DNA of 64,000 nucleotides. Source: Pseudomonas viridiflava (lineage in GTDB: Bacteria > Pseudomonadota > Gammaproteobacteria > Pseudomonadales > Pseudomonadaceae). Made by a program: the position numbers and the translations under genes. Below the pieces are notes generated by a model that made no database searches, was not told the origin of the DNA, and was given only the letters and a program-made list of their open reading frames with translations. Shown piece after piece: positions 1-8,929 of this stretch. The stretch is taken from contig NZ_UWFN01000181.1 in NCBI RefSeq assembly GCF_900602065.1, positions 248,001 through 312,000 on the forward strand, written 5' to 3'. How positions within the stretch are numbered: the stretch's first letter is position 1; each line of letters starts with the position of its first letter.

Positions 1-625
1 AGAACACCGCCGCGGCGATCAGTGCCAAAACGCCTACCACCATCAACGCCACGTGCCAGCTGACATAGTCGATCAATACGCCAGTGATAACCCGGCCGCT
101 CATACCGCCAATCGCGTTGCCACCGATATACAGCCCCATGGCCAGGCCAATGTGGTTAGGGTGGATTTCTTCGCTGAGGTAAGTCATCGCCACCGCCGCC
201 AGCCCGCTGAGGGAAAGGCCGACCAAGGCTCGTGTAATCAGTACGCCTTCCCAGCTGGGCATCAACGCGCTGGCGAGGGTGAAGATCGCGGCGCAGAACA
301 GCGCCAGCACCATCACAGGCTTACGCCCGAGCCGGTCGGAAATTGGCCCGGTGATCAACAAGCCGATTGCCAGCATGCCCGTTGATACCGAAAGAATCAG
401 ACTGCTCTGTGCCGCATTGATCGAAAACTCCCGGGACAGCACCGGCATCATCGGCTGCACGCAGTACAACAGTGCAAACGTCGCGAAACCGCCGGCGAAC
501 AGCGCGAGCACCGTGCGCATGAACAACGGTGTGTCTTTCTCGATGTAAACGTCACCCAGGGGGATGGCCGCTTCAATCGTTGTCGATTGGGTGTGCGGAG
601 TAGAAGGGCTGACGACAGTGTTCAC
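1..625 (-). CDS. MFS transporter, YnfM family (3' end outside window)
   Basis: Inner-membrane major facilitator superfamily exporter; about 208 N-terminal residues are present and the gene runs off the left edge. I read it from a GTG at 625-623, preceded by GAGG 7 nt upstream. After a hydrophilic leader of about 30 residues come hydrophobic helices and the MFS signatures GPISDRLGRKP and MTYLSEEIHP, which match my memory of E. coli YnfM, an uncharacterised putative effluxer. It is divergent from a LysR gene at 743, the same arrangement as ynfM/ynfL in E. coli, so it is probably controlled by that regulator. Substrate unknown. Confidence 0.85.
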   Translation of the reverse strand, partial: MNTVVSPSTPHTQSTTIEAAIPLGDVYIEKDTPLFMRTVLALFAGGFATFALLYCVQPMMPVLSREFSINAAQSSLILSVSTGMLAIGLLITGPISDRLGRKPVMVLALFCAAIFTLASALMPSWEGVLITRALVGLSLSGLAAVAMTYLSEEIHPNHIGLAMGLYIGGNAIGGMSGRVITGVLIDYVSWHVALMVVGVLALIAAAVF

Positions 626-742
626 GGTGGGCCTCAAAGAGCGTCTGGCGGGCAATGAGAAAAAAGAATATAGCTCGCTAATCATTCTTTCCAATATATT
701 GTTCGACCTGTTTGATAGGTAAAACGACTCATTGGGAAGGCC
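626..742. promoter_or_regulatory. Divergent promoter region between MFS and LysR genes
   Basis: This 117-nt AT-rich spacer separates the two divergent starts. LysR-type regulators normally bind such spacers and control both genes. An AT-rich core around 665-705 is the likely place for the promoters and binding site, but I could not define boxes with confidence. Confidence 0.5.
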
Positions 743-1639
743 ATGGAATTACGTCATCTGCGCTACTTCATTGCGGTTGCCGAGGAGTTGCACTTCGGTC
801 GCGCCGCGTTGGTTCTGGGGATATCCCAACCCCCGTTGAGCCAGCAGATCCAGGCGCTGGAACAGGAACTGGGCGCGCGTCTTTTTGAACGTACCAACCG
901 GCGCGTGGAGTTGAGTGAGGCGGGGCGGTTGTTTCTGGATGAAGCCCGGCTGGTGCTGGCGCAGGTCGATAAAGCTGCGGATGTCGCCCGGCGAGCGCAA
1001 TTGGGGGAGTTGGGTGAGCTGAAGATCGGCTTTACGACCTCGGCGCCGTTCACGTCGAGTATCCCGCAGGCGATCCTCGCGTTTCGCCAGACTTTTCCAG
1101 CCGTGCACCTGTCGTTGCAGGAAATGAACAGCAAGGAAGTGGCTGCCGGACTGGAGGATGAGTCGATTCAGGTGGGCATCATGCGCCCCTTGGCTTTACC
1201 GGATTCACTGGTCGTACATGAACTGCTACGCGAATCGCTTGTGGCAATCATCAACGCCGACCACCCCTTGGCGCAGGGCAGTGACCAAGGCATCCATTTA
1301 TCAGAGCTGGCCAATGAGCCCTTTGTGTTCTTCCCACGCACCTATGGCAGCGGTTTGTATGCACAGCTTGTCGATCTGGCCAGAGCTGCGGGCTTCAGCC
1401 CACTGATTACCCAAGAGGCGGGCGAGGTCATGACCATCATCGGCCTGGTCGCGGCGGGCCTTGGCGTGACCGTGTTGCCAGCCTCATACCGACGCATGCG
1501 CATCGACGGCGTGGTCTACCGAACCTTGCTTGACCCGGACGCCACCAGTGCGGTTTGGCTGGTGCAGCGCAAGGATCAGCAATCACCCATGGCCATGGCG
1601 TTCGTTGAGTTGGTGACGCGCCGGGCGGAGGACAAATAG
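743..1639 (+). CDS. LysR-family transcriptional regulator (YnfL-like)
   Basis: DNA-binding regulator of 298 residues, the usual LysR length. The N-terminal winged helix-turn-helix (about residues 1-60) starts MELRHLRYFIAVAEELHFGR and has the classic QPPLSQQIQALE recognition helix and LGARLFERTNR wing. A periplasmic-binding-protein-like effector domain follows from about residue 90. The ATG at 743 has a GGGAAGG Shine-Dalgarno about 5 nt upstream. Divergent from a YnfM-type exporter, which it probably controls, as is common for LysR genes. The inducer cannot be told from the sequence. Confidence 0.9.
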   Translation: MELRHLRYFIAVAEELHFGRAALVLGISQPPLSQQIQALEQELGARLFERTNRRVELSEAGRLFLDEARLVLAQVDKAADVARRAQLGELGELKIGFTTSAPFTSSIPQAILAFRQTFPAVHLSLQEMNSKEVAAGLEDESIQVGIMRPLALPDSLVVHELLRESLVAIINADHPLAQGSDQGIHLSELANEPFVFFPRTYGSGLYAQLVDLARAAGFSPLITQEAGEVMTIIGLVAAGLGVTVLPASYRRMRIDGVVYRTLLDPDATSAVWLVQRKDQQSPMAMAFVELVTRRAEDK

Positions 1640-1720
1640 CCACCGATTGTGAGCTGGAGGGTCAAGTTCTGCTGCCCGTAGTCGAGACAGGTTAAAGACC
1701 TTTCCAGTTTTCGGTGATTT

Positions 1721-3343
1721 ATGGCTCTTCGGCAGATACGTATTTCGACACGTGCCTTTCTGAGTTTTGGCGTAATCAGTGTGTTGATGCTTGGCTTCGG
1801 CATCTTCTCCATGCACCAGATCACGCAGATGCGCGAGGCCGTTGTGCACACCGAGCAGGTGTCGCACGCGGGGACCCGATGGCTGGGCAGTATTCGTGAC
1901 AACTCGCTGGGCATTCGGGTGCTCACGTTCCGGTTGATGATCAACCGTGATCCCGCCGTCCTGGGTCCATCCACCCAACGCCTGGTCTTTCTGCGCGGCG
2001 AATTGAGCAAGGCGCTGGACGGATATACCCCGATCGTACCCGAAGTCGCTCGTACTTCCTTTTCGAAGATGCAAAGCGTCGTGGCCCAATATCAACAGGC
2101 GCTGGATAGCTATCAGAAGCTTTCCGAGCAGGGCGATATTCCAGGGATGACCGCGCTGCTCAACGGCACCATCCAGGATCTGTCCAACCAGACCGGTGAT
2201 CTGTTCAACGAGCTGGTCAAGATCAACCTCGAGCAAGGCAGCCTCTACACCCAGCAGGCCGAGCAACGCTATGACACCGCGATGCAGACCACCGTGAGCG
2301 TGCTGGTGCTGGTATTTGCGCTGACCGTCGGGCTGGCCTGGTTGCTGACGCGCAGCATTGTGCAACCACTCAATGGGGCCATCGGTGCCGCCCGGCGTAT
2401 TGCCCGCGGAGACCTGACCGGGACTATCGAGGTCGATGGCAAGGATGAGGCCGCCGATCTGCAAAAGTCTTTGGGTGACATGCAGCAAGCCTTGATGGAT
2501 ACCCTGCGTCTTATCGGTAACTCTTCCGACCAACTTGCTACTGCTGCCGAAGAAATGACAGCGATCACCACTCAGACTTCCGGTGATCTGCATAACCAGA
2601 ACGACGAAATTCAGCAGGCTGCTACAGCGGTTAACGAAATGACCGTGGCTGTTGAGGAAGTAGCCCGCAACGCTGTCTCCACGGCGGATGCTTCCAGTGC
2701 TTCGACAACGACCGCGCAAATGGGTCGCCAGCGCGTCGACGGGACTATTCAGGCCATCGAACGTATGGGGCAGCGTGTCGAGGATGCTTCCTCGCAGGTC
2801 CGTGAGCTGGCCGAGCATTCCCAAGACATCGGCAAAATTCTGGATGTGATTCGGGGCGTGGCCGAGCAGACCAATCTGCTGGCGCTTAACGCCGCAATCG
2901 AGGCTGCGCGTGCGGGAGAAGCCGGACGAGGTTTCGCTGTCGTTGCCGATGAAGTGCGCGCATTGGCGGGGCGTACTCAGACCTCCACTCAGGAAATCGA
3001 GCAAATGGTCGCGGCGATTCGGGCCGGTACAGCGAAGGTCGTTGATACCATGCAGGCCACCAATGAGCAGGCGCTCACGACTTTGGACATGGCCAGAACC
3101 GCCGGTGGTGCGCTGGATGAGATTGCCCAGGCTATCTCGCTGATTCACGAAAGGAATCTGGTGATCGCCAGTGCCTCAGAAGAGCAGGCTCAGGTGGCGC
3201 GAGAGATCGACCGCAATCTGGTCAACATCCGCGACCTGTCGATCCAGACCTCGGAGGGTGCCGGGCAGATCGACTCGGCCAGCCAGTCTCTGTCGGGGCT
3301 GTCCCACGACCTGAAAACCATGGTCGGGCGCTTTCAGTTGTAG
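1721..3343 (+). CDS. Methyl-accepting chemotaxis protein, four-helix-bundle sensor
   Basis: Transmembrane chemoreceptor of 540 residues. TM1 lies at about residues 11-31, then a periplasmic, mainly helical sensor region of about 155 residues (4HB_MCP type by length and helical look), TM2 at about 190-210, a HAMP domain beginning [19 protein letters not shown], and a cytoplasmic coiled-coil signalling domain. The conserved hairpin tip that docks CheA and CheW is seen as [20 protein letters not shown]. No C-terminal CheR/CheB-tethering pentapeptide is present. It stands alone between the LysR gene and two REPINs. Ligand unknown. Confidence 0.92.
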   Translation: MALRQIRISTRAFLSFGVISVLMLGFGIFSMHQITQMREAVVHTEQVSHAGTRWLGSIRDNSLGIRVLTFRLMINRDPAVLGPSTQRLVFLRGELSKALDGYTPIVPEVARTSFSKMQSVVAQYQQALDSYQKLSEQGDIPGMTALLNGTIQDLSNQTGDLFNELVKINLEQGSLYTQQAEQRYDTAMQTTVSVLVLVFALTVGLAWLLTRSIVQPLNGAIGAARRIARGDLTGTIEVDGKDEAADLQKSLGDMQQALMDTLRLIGNSSDQLATAAEEMTAITTQTSGDLHNQNDEIQQAATAVNEMTVAVEEVARNAVSTADASSASTTTAQMGRQRVDGTIQAIERMGQRVEDASSQVRELAEHSQDIGKILDVIRGVAEQTNLLALNAAIEAARAGEAGRGFAVVADEVRALAGRTQTSTQEIEQMVAAIRAGTAKVVDTMQATNEQALTTLDMARTAGGALDEIAQAISLIHERNLVIASASEEQAQVAREIDRNLVNIRDLSIQTSEGAGQIDSASQSLSGLSHDLKTMVGRFQL

Positions 3344-3411
3344 TCCAGACTCTCCCGCAGAGGACTGCCTAGCGTCCCTGACACAGCGCTGTCGTGCGGC
3401 AAGCGTGGACC

Positions 3412-3502
3412 CTGTAGGAGTGAGCTTGCTCGCGATAACGGTAGACCTGTTGAGAAATTACTGTCTGACCTGACGCTATCGCGAGCAAGCTCGCTCCTAC
3501 AG
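3412..3502. repeat. REPIN, GAGCTTGCTCGCGATA family
   Basis: Two inverted copies of CTGTAGGAGTGAGCTTGCTC with a GCGATA extension flank a short spacer, giving a near-perfect palindrome just downstream of the chemoreceptor gene. This is the typical REP doublet form in Pseudomonas. Confidence 0.85.
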
Positions 3503-3541
3503 AAAAGCATTTGAAATCAGATGGTTGTATTTTTTTGATGA

Positions 3542-3607
3542 GAGCTGCCGAAGGCTGCCATCGCGGTGTGTCAGGGTGCGTGCTTCGCAGCCTTCGGCAG
3601 CTCCTAC
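3542..3607. repeat. REPIN, GAGCTGCCGAAGGCTGC family, left end trimmed
   Basis: Inverted arms GAGCTGCCGAAGGCTGC and GCAGCCTTCGGCAGCTC. The outer CTGTAG of the left arm is missing, while the right arm keeps most of it. It sits 20 nt past the stop of the gene at 3627, where it could act as a 3' hairpin on the APE transcript. Confidence 0.85.
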
Positions 3608-3626
3608 AAATATCAGCAGTTTGGGT

Positions 3627-4073
3627 TTAATCCACCTTGCTCAAATCACCCTTCAACGCAACGCCAGCAATGAACGCGCCCGCGTGGCACTCATAGTTCA
3701 CCGGGTCTTTGCGTTCGATGCTTTTGTAGTAGCTGGTGATGTTGGTCACGGCGTTGGCGTTGGCGTTTTTCGCGGCGCCGTACATTTGCAGGATGGCCGA
3801 TTGCAGTACCCACTCACAGGCTTCTGTGTCGCTCTTGTTGAAGGCGTTGGTTTTCTTGTTGGTCACGGCGCCCGGGCTGACGACGGTGACCTTACCTTTT
3901 GGTGGCACGCCCGCCAGATAGAACTTAACGCTGCCGTCGATTTTGCCAGCGGCGGTCATGTCATTGATGACTTTCTGAAACGGCAGAAACAGCGCCGTGT
4001 CGCGAGCCTGGCTGACGCCTGGCAATACGGACAGGGCGATGGCAGCAGCGGCGATCCAGGTTTTCAATTGCAT
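3627..4073 (-). CDS. Small exported protein at the end of the APE operon
   Basis: Protein of 148 residues with a clear Sec signal peptide (MQLKTWIAAAAIALSVLPGV, probable cut after SQA at about residue 23). The mature part has two cysteines (in EACEWV and NYECHAG) that could form a disulfide in the periplasm. I recall homologues mislabelled as an excinuclease subunit, a name nothing in the sequence supports. An AAGGAAAG Shine-Dalgarno precedes the ATG. It begins 31 nt after the stop of the ketosynthase gene, so it is probably the last cistron of the operon. Function unknown; a periplasmic role in pigment handling is only a guess. Confidence 0.7.
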   Translation of the reverse strand: MQLKTWIAAAAIALSVLPGVSQARDTALFLPFQKVINDMTAAGKIDGSVKFYLAGVPPKGKVTVVSPGAVTNKKTNAFNKSDTEACEWVLQSAILQMYGAAKNANANAVTNITSYYKSIERKDPVNYECHAGAFIAGVALKGDLSKVD

Positions 4074-4104
4074 AACGGTCTTTCCTTGAGAGTGAATGAA
4101 TGAA

Positions 4105-5331
4105 TCAGGACCAGCGACGGAAAATCAACGACGTGTTGACCCCGCCAAAAGCAAAGTTGTTGTTCATGACGTATTCGTGGCTCATTTGCCGGGGTTCGCC
4201 ACGCAGGTAATCCAGATCGCCGCACTGCGGATCCACCTCATCGAGGTTCAACGTATGGATGTAGCGATCGCGATTGAGCATTTCGATGCAGAACCATGAT
4301 TCCAGTGCGCCGCAGGCTCCCAGGGTGTGGCCGAAAAAGCTTTTCTGCGAACTGATCGGCATGCGCGAGCCGAAGAGGCTGCTGGTGGCGAGGGTTTCAG
4401 CGATGTCGCCTTGCTCGGTTGCAGTGCCGTGGCCGTTGACGTAGCCAATGGCTTCGGGGGGCAAGTTGGCATCTTCCAGCGCCAGCTCCATCGCTCGGCG
4501 CATGGTTGCCTGCTCAGGCCGGGTACTGTGTGCCCCATCAGCGTTGCTGCCGAAGCCTACCAGTTCCGCGTGAATGTGCGCGCCACGGGCCAAAGCGTGT
4601 TCCAGCTCCTCAAGCACCAGCATGCCGCCGCCCTCGCCAATCACCAGACCGTCTCGTCCGGTGTCGTAAGGGCGCGGGCTGGTGTGGGGTGCATCGTTCT
4701 TCAGGCTGGTGGCATACAGCGCGTCGAAGACCATTGCTTCGGTAGGGCAGAGCTCTTCGGCCCCGCCGGCCAGCATCAATGGCAAACGCCCGAACTTGAT
4801 CGCTTCATAGGCATAACCGATGCCCTGGCTGCCGCTGGTGCAGGCGCTGGAAGTCGGAATCAACCGGCCGGTCAGGCCAAAGAAGATACTGATATTCGCT
4901 GCCGTGGTGTGCGGCATCATCCGCACGTACGAGTTGGCGTTAAGCCCCACGGCCACGGAGTTGAGCAGCATGTTGCCGAAGGCTTTTACATCTTCGGTGC
5001 TGCCCGTGGATGAGCCGCACGCAGTGCCCATGCGTCCGTCACGGATGATCGGGTCGTTGAGCAAGCCCGCACCGATCAACGCCTGTTCGGATGCGCCCAC
5101 CGCGAAACGGGAGACGCGGCCCATGCTGCGCAGTTGCTTGCGAGTCCAGTGGGACGGCACGGCGAAATCATCGATAGGGCCAGCCAGTCGCGTATTCAGC
5201 TCCGTGAAGCGATCCCACTCGTCCATGCGCCGAATGCCGCTGCGGTTGGCATTGAAGTTGGCTTCGATGCTCGCCCAGTCGCTGCCCAATGAAGTAATCC
5301 CGGCCATGCCGGTCACGACGACGCGCTTCAT
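4105..5331 (-). CDS. apeR: Beta-ketoacyl-ACP synthase, APE cluster (ApeR-like)
   Basis: FabF-type ketosynthase of 408 residues, probably cytoplasmic, performing Claisen condensation on ACP-bound chains. The Cys-His-His triad is complete: Cys164 in SSACTSG, His in VNGHGTATEQGD and His in FFGHTLGACGALE. I chose ATG 5331, which overlaps the upstream TGA (TGATG) and has GGAGG 9 nt upstream, over an in-frame GTG two codons earlier. In characterised APE clusters the third ketosynthase-like protein, ApeR, is an active single condensing enzyme, and its place after the reductase gene fits that name. The assignment rests on order and family, not a computed alignment. Confidence 0.88.
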   Translation of the reverse strand: MKRVVVTGMAGITSLGSDWASIEANFNANRSGIRRMDEWDRFTELNTRLAGPIDDFAVPSHWTRKQLRSMGRVSRFAVGASEQALIGAGLLNDPIIRDGRMGTACGSSTGSTEDVKAFGNMLLNSVAVGLNANSYVRMMPHTTAANISIFFGLTGRLIPTSSACTSGSQGIGYAYEAIKFGRLPLMLAGGAEELCPTEAMVFDALYATSLKNDAPHTSPRPYDTGRDGLVIGEGGGMLVLEELEHALARGAHIHAELVGFGSNADGAHSTRPEQATMRRAMELALEDANLPPEAIGYVNGHGTATEQGDIAETLATSSLFGSRMPISSQKSFFGHTLGACGALESWFCIEMLNRDRYIHTLNLDEVDPQCGDLDYLRGEPRQMSHEYVMNNNFAFGGVNTSLIFRRWS

Positions 5332-6059
5332 CAGCACAGGCCTCCGTTGACTGCCAGCACCTGGCGAGTGATATACGCGGCTTCGGCGGACATCAGGAAA
5401 TTCACCGCGCCCGCGACCTCTTCAGGGGTGCCCATGCGCTGCGCGGGGATCATCTTCATCAATTCATCCACAGGAACATTTTCGTCGAGCATGGCGGTAT
5501 CGATCAGCCCGGGCGCGACGCAGTTAACGGTGATCTTGCGCTTGCCCAGCTCAATGGCCAGCGCCTTGGCGGCACCGATCACACCGGCCTTCGACGCGCT
5601 GTAGTTGACCTGCCCGCGATTGCCGATCAAACCGGAAACCGAAGTGATGCATACAATTCGGCCTGCCGCACGGCGACGTATCATCGGCATCATCACCGGG
5701 TGCAGCACGTTATAGAAGCCATTGAGGTTGGTTCTGAGCACCACGTCCCAATCATCGTCGCTGAGGGCCGGAAATGCGCCGTCCCGAGTCAGGCCTGCGT
5801 TGAGTACGACGCCGTAATACGCACCGTGTGTTTCCACATCGGCTTCCAGAATGACTTTGCACGCTTCGCGGTCGGCCACATCGAATTGCAGGATGCGCGC
5901 CTGACGGCCCAACGCAACGATTTCAGCCTGGACCGCTTCGGCTTCGCTGCGCCCGTTACGGCAATGCAGAATCAGGTCGAAACCCGCCTTCGCCAGACGC
6001 AGCGCAATAGCGCGGCCAATGCCACGGCTGGAGCCGGTGACCAGTATCGAGTCAGTCAT
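5331..6059 (-). CDS. apeQ: 3-ketoacyl-ACP reductase, APE cluster (FabG family)
   Basis: Short-chain dehydrogenase of 242 residues reducing the beta-keto group of the growing polyene with NADPH. The nucleotide-binding motif VTGSSRGIGRA is at the N-terminus, and the catalytic Ser, Tyr and Lys occur in ITSVSG and NYSASKAG. The start is the ATG at 6059, which overlaps the stop of the preceding dehydratase (ATGA); a longer frame of 257 residues exists but lacks a site. The gene also overlaps the following ketosynthase. Family is certain; the APE role comes from context. Confidence 0.9.
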   Translation of the reverse strand: MTDSILVTGSSRGIGRAIALRLAKAGFDLILHCRNGRSEAEAVQAEIVALGRQARILQFDVADREACKVILEADVETHGAYYGVVLNAGLTRDGAFPALSDDDWDVVLRTNLNGFYNVLHPVMMPMIRRRAAGRIVCITSVSGLIGNRGQVNYSASKAGVIGAAKALAIELGKRKITVNCVAPGLIDTAMLDENVPVDELMKMIPAQRMGTPEEVAGAVNFLMSAEAAYITRQVLAVNGGLC

Positions 6060-6511
6060 GTGCGGGCTCCTTCGTTCAGGTATTGATCGGGGTTGGGCGG
6101 GCAATACACACTGAGGCGGGCGAAAGCTTCAATGGCCGGGCCGGTCAGACGGCATTCAAAAACCCCCATGCCGCTGTCGTCCTGCAGAGAACGCAGCGCG
6201 TGAATGGTCAATTCGCTGCCAGCGGGAAAGTGGTCGACGTTGCATTCGAACTTACGGCTGCCGAGCAGGAAGCCGAGTACCACCGGCTGCTCCTGAAGGC
6301 GTGCCTGACAACCAGCGTAAGCGGCGACGCTCTGGGCCATCAATTCAATGCCGACCCAGGCGGGCATATTACCGTTGGCGTCATTGAGCAGGCCACCGGG
6401 CGTGACGGTCAGGCGAGTGTGAATCTGTTCTTCGTCGAACGACAGGACCTCATCGATTAGGATCATGTCACCCGCATGCGGCAGCAGTTCGGCGAGCGGC
6501 CAGGCAATCAT
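6056..6511 (-). CDS. apeP: 3-hydroxyacyl-ACP dehydratase, APE cluster (ApeP-like hotdog)
   Basis: Hotdog-fold dehydratase of 151 residues that would create the conjugated double bonds. The FabA/FabZ-like landmarks are LLPHAGDMILIDEV near the N-terminus, with the likely catalytic His, and WVGIELMAQSVAAYAG on the central helix. The start at ATG 6511 overlaps the TGA of the ketosynthase upstream (ATGA), and its stop overlaps the reductase start. A second dehydratase-like domain is fused to the ligase at 18400-20103, matching the two-dehydratase scheme (ApeI and ApeP) of known APE systems. Confidence 0.88.
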   Translation of the reverse strand: MIAWPLAELLPHAGDMILIDEVLSFDEEQIHTRLTVTPGGLLNDANGNMPAWVGIELMAQSVAAYAGCQARLQEQPVVLGFLLGSRKFECNVDHFPAGSELTIHALRSLQDDSGMGVFECRLTGPAIEAFARLSVYCPPNPDQYLNEGART

Positions 6512-7704
6512 GAGGCGTCTCCGATAATCAGGCTGATGTTGTTGCCACCGAAGGCAAACGAGTTGCTCATCATGTAGCGCTTTGGTGTCTGCGCCAGACG
6601 GGTGTGTGTATTCGTCCACTGCAAGGGCGGTAGCGTTGGGTCGGGCTGGCCATCCCAGGCATGAGGGGGCAGCGCGTGGTCTATGTTTTCCGTGGCCAGG
6701 CTCAGCCAGCAGAACGCGACTTCCAGCGCGCCGGCTGCGCCCAGCGTGTGGCCGGTCATGGGTTTGGTCGAGGAGCAGGGCACACCGTCAGGGAAAACGG
6801 CGTTGACCGCCAGGCTTTCCATCGCGTCGTTGTGTGGCGTCGCCGTGCCGTGCAGGTTCAGGTAACCGATCTGCGCGGCTGCCAGTCCGGCATTGTCCAA
6901 TGCTTGTTGCATGGCTTCACGGGCACCGCGTCCGCTGGGTTCCGGCGCCGAAATATGGTGCGCGTCGCAGGTTGCGCCTGCACCCAGCAAGGCAATCGAG
7001 TGCTCGCCGCTGGCCTCGCGGGTCATCAGAAACAGGACGGCGGCTTCACCGATATTGATCCCGTCACGATTGCGCGAAAACGGATTGCAGCGCTGCTGCG
7101 AAACCGCTTCTAGCGAAGAAAAGCCGTTAAGCGTGAGCTTGCACAGCGTATCGACCCCGCCGCAAAGCACTGCGTCGCACAGGCCGATATCCAATGCACG
7201 CCGGGCACTGAGCAGCGCGCGTGCGCTGGAAGTGCAGGCCGTGGAAATCACGTAGGACGGGCCGCTTAGCTGCAACCACTCCGAGAGGAACGTTGCCGCC
7301 GCGCCGAGCTCTTGCTGCTGGTAGTGGTAATCGACGGGAAATTGCTGGTCGCTCAACCAGGCCGCAATACCGCGCCCGGCTTCATCTATGCCCGAGGTGC
7401 TGGTGCCGAGAATCACGCCGATGCGATGGCTGCCATAGCGCTGGATGGCTTGACGGATTTCCGGTTCGATTTGCAGTGCCGCCGCCAGTAGAAGCCGGTT
7501 ATTGCGGCTGTTGTGGGCTGCCAGGGACTCAGGGATGGGCGGCAACGCTGTTTTGACGGCGCCCACCGGCAAGACTCGTTCCGGCACCCAGCCACCTTCT
7601 TCGACCATGCCGGACGTGTCCGCGGCGAACAGCCGTCGCGCGACTTCTTCACGACCACTGCCTAACGAGCAGATCAGGCCCAGGGCGTTCAGGTAAGCGC
7701 TCAC
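6508..7704 (-). CDS. apeO: Beta-ketoacyl-ACP synthase, APE cluster (ApeO-like)
   Basis: Ketosynthase of 398 residues with all three catalytic residues: Cys157 in STACTSSARA, His in LNLHGTATPHND and His in MTGHTLGAAGALE. Translation is placed at GTG 7704, which overlaps the TGA of the lipoprotein gene upstream (GTGA); the upstream extension of the frame is out-of-frame lipoprotein sequence. In known APE systems ApeO is the active half of a heterodimer with the chain-length-factor-like ApeC, and a candidate ApeC lies at the head of this operon (21934-22656). The gene overlaps apeP by 4 nt. Confidence 0.88.
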   Translation of the reverse strand: MSAYLNALGLICSLGSGREEVARRLFAADTSGMVEEGGWVPERVLPVGAVKTALPPIPESLAAHNSRNNRLLLAAALQIEPEIRQAIQRYGSHRIGVILGTSTSGIDEAGRGIAAWLSDQQFPVDYHYQQQELGAAATFLSEWLQLSGPSYVISTACTSSARALLSARRALDIGLCDAVLCGGVDTLCKLTLNGFSSLEAVSQQRCNPFSRNRDGINIGEAAVLFLMTREASGEHSIALLGAGATCDAHHISAPEPSGRGAREAMQQALDNAGLAAAQIGYLNLHGTATPHNDAMESLAVNAVFPDGVPCSSTKPMTGHTLGAAGALEVAFCWLSLATENIDHALPPHAWDGQPDPTLPPLQWTNTHTRLAQTPKRYMMSNSFAFGGNNISLIIGDAS

Positions 7705-8198
7705 TGCACGGCCTCGCTGTTCAACGGGCTGATGCCATAGTTGATTCTGTCGTTTTTGCCGGTCAGAACGATCAATCGGAAGGTGTCCGCGCTGTTGTAT
7801 TCCACGCCCCATCGCTCATGAAAAATGCGCTGCGTCCCCCGGCGCTGCGCCGTGGGGTAGTTGCGATTCAGCTCGCTGTCCGGTGTCAGGGCAAACAACA
7901 ATGCAGCAAACAACTCTCGGGCTTCGGCGTTGGGCGGCAACAGACCGTCGGCCTGCCATTGACCCTCGATCAATTGCTGACGCGCTAACGGAATACCCAG
8001 CGGGTCCATGAGTGACCAGCGCAAGCCGTTGGCTTCCTGCTGAATCACCAGCAACCAGTCTTGACGCTGATCGGCCTGCTGACGCTGCACGTGCAGTTGC
8101 ATCGGCAACTGCAGATCGGGGACCGACACAGGCAGCGGTGCTCTACTGGCGCAGGCGGTCAGCAGCAGGATTGAGGCGATCAGCAATGCGCGAATCAT
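7701..8198 (-). CDS. Outer-membrane lipoprotein, DUF3261-like, APE cluster
   Basis: Protein of 165 residues with a lipoprotein signal peptide: MIRALLIASILLLTACAS, lipobox LTAC, lipidated Cys at residue 16. No Asp follows the Cys, so outer-membrane sorting is expected. APE clusters usually hold a DUF3261-type lipoprotein, and this one fits in size and place. A likely role, together with the LolA-like protein and the MMPL exporter, is handling the lipidated pigment at the outer membrane. The ATG overlaps the stop of the methyltransferase gene by 4 nt. Start and class are firm; function is inferred. Confidence 0.82.
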   Translation of the reverse strand: MIRALLIASILLLTACASRAPLPVSVPDLQLPMQLHVQRQQADQRQDWLLVIQQEANGLRWSLMDPLGIPLARQQLIEGQWQADGLLPPNAEARELFAALLFALTPDSELNRNYPTAQRRGTQRIFHERWGVEYNSADTFRLIVLTGKNDRINYGISPLNSEAVQ

Positions 8199-8929
8199 GT
8201 GTTATCACCCTCCAGAGGCTTGCGCGCCACCACGTTGACCAGCGTTTCTTCACGCTGGCCGACGGGTGCTGGCTTACGCAGTTTCAGACGTTCCAGCAAA
8301 CCGAAATCGCTGGAGCGGCTCCACCAAAGATACGGGTAAGAAACATTTTGTGCACCAAACTGAAAGCCTTGGTCGCGGAGCATTTGCAGGTACTGTTCGG
8401 CGCTCTTCTGCACGTGCATTGGATGGCGGAACAGCCAGCGGATAACCCACGTATCGATATAGGCTTCGGTGGATTCGGCGAATAGCAGGTAACCACCGGG
8501 TTTGAGTACCCGGTAGAACTCGGCGAGGGCCTGCTCCTGCTCCACCAGATGGTGAAAGGTCTGATGGCAGAAGAGGATATCGACACTGGCATCTGCCAGT
8601 TTCAGCGCGGCGCAGTCACTGCCGATCAATTCGACGTCAATACCGTGAGCACGGGCTTCTGCACGGCTCATGGTCAGGCTCTCCGGGTCAGCGTCTACGC
8701 CCAGCAGGCGTGATGGCGCAAACACGTCGCACAGTCGCTTGAATGACTTGCCCTGACCACAACCCGCATCGAGCAGCACCGGCTGGCTCGGCGGTGCGCC
8801 GTCGAACAGGCTGCGCAGGTCGTCGATTGCCACCCGCAGCACGCGGTGTTGCCAGGTGTGGCTGCGCAGGAACCACAAGCCGAAACGGGTTTCTTCGACG
8901 TATTTGTCGCTCAGGAAAGGCCCGCTCAT
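8195..8929 (-). CDS. apeB: SAM-dependent methyltransferase, APE cluster
   Basis: Class I methyltransferase of 244 residues. The SAM-binding glycine loop is VLLDAGCGQGKS (motif I) and the acidic ribose-binding end is LLGVDADPESL; a post-motif region follows as CHQTFHHLVEQEQALAEF and LKPGGYLLFAES. In APE clusters a methyltransferase of this type is thought to methylate the aryl head group, giving the methoxy or methyl pattern of the pigment. Coupled by 4-nt overlaps to the flavoprotein upstream and the lipoprotein downstream. The symbol follows the E. coli APE naming as I remember it. Confidence 0.82.
   Translation of the reverse strand: MSGPFLSDKYVEETRFGLWFLRSHTWQHRVLRVAIDDLRSLFDGAPPSQPVLLDAGCGQGKSFKRLCDVFAPSRLLGVDADPESLTMSRAEARAHGIDVELIGSDCAALKLADASVDILFCHQTFHHLVEQEQALAEFYRVLKPGGYLLFAESTEAYIDTWVIRWLFRHPMHVQKSAEQYLQMLRDQGFQFGAQNVSYPYLWWSRSSDFGLLERLKLRKPAPVGQREETLVNVVARKPLEGDNT

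Noticed and set aside
1583..3148. Large open frame of 521 codons opposite the chemoreceptor gene
   Set aside because: It has no recognisable domain and mirrors the codon pattern of the real gene on the other strand; such shadows are common in GC-rich DNA.
3412..3607. Possible CRISPR array or attachment site among the many short repeats
   Set aside because: Repeats occur as palindromic pairs without regular spacers, and no cas gene is present; they are REP/REPIN elements.
6508..7812. Extended start of the ApeO-like ketosynthase
   Set aside because: The extra 36 residues lie inside the lipoprotein gene in another frame; GTG 7704 overlaps the lipoprotein stop and matches the usual ketosynthase start.
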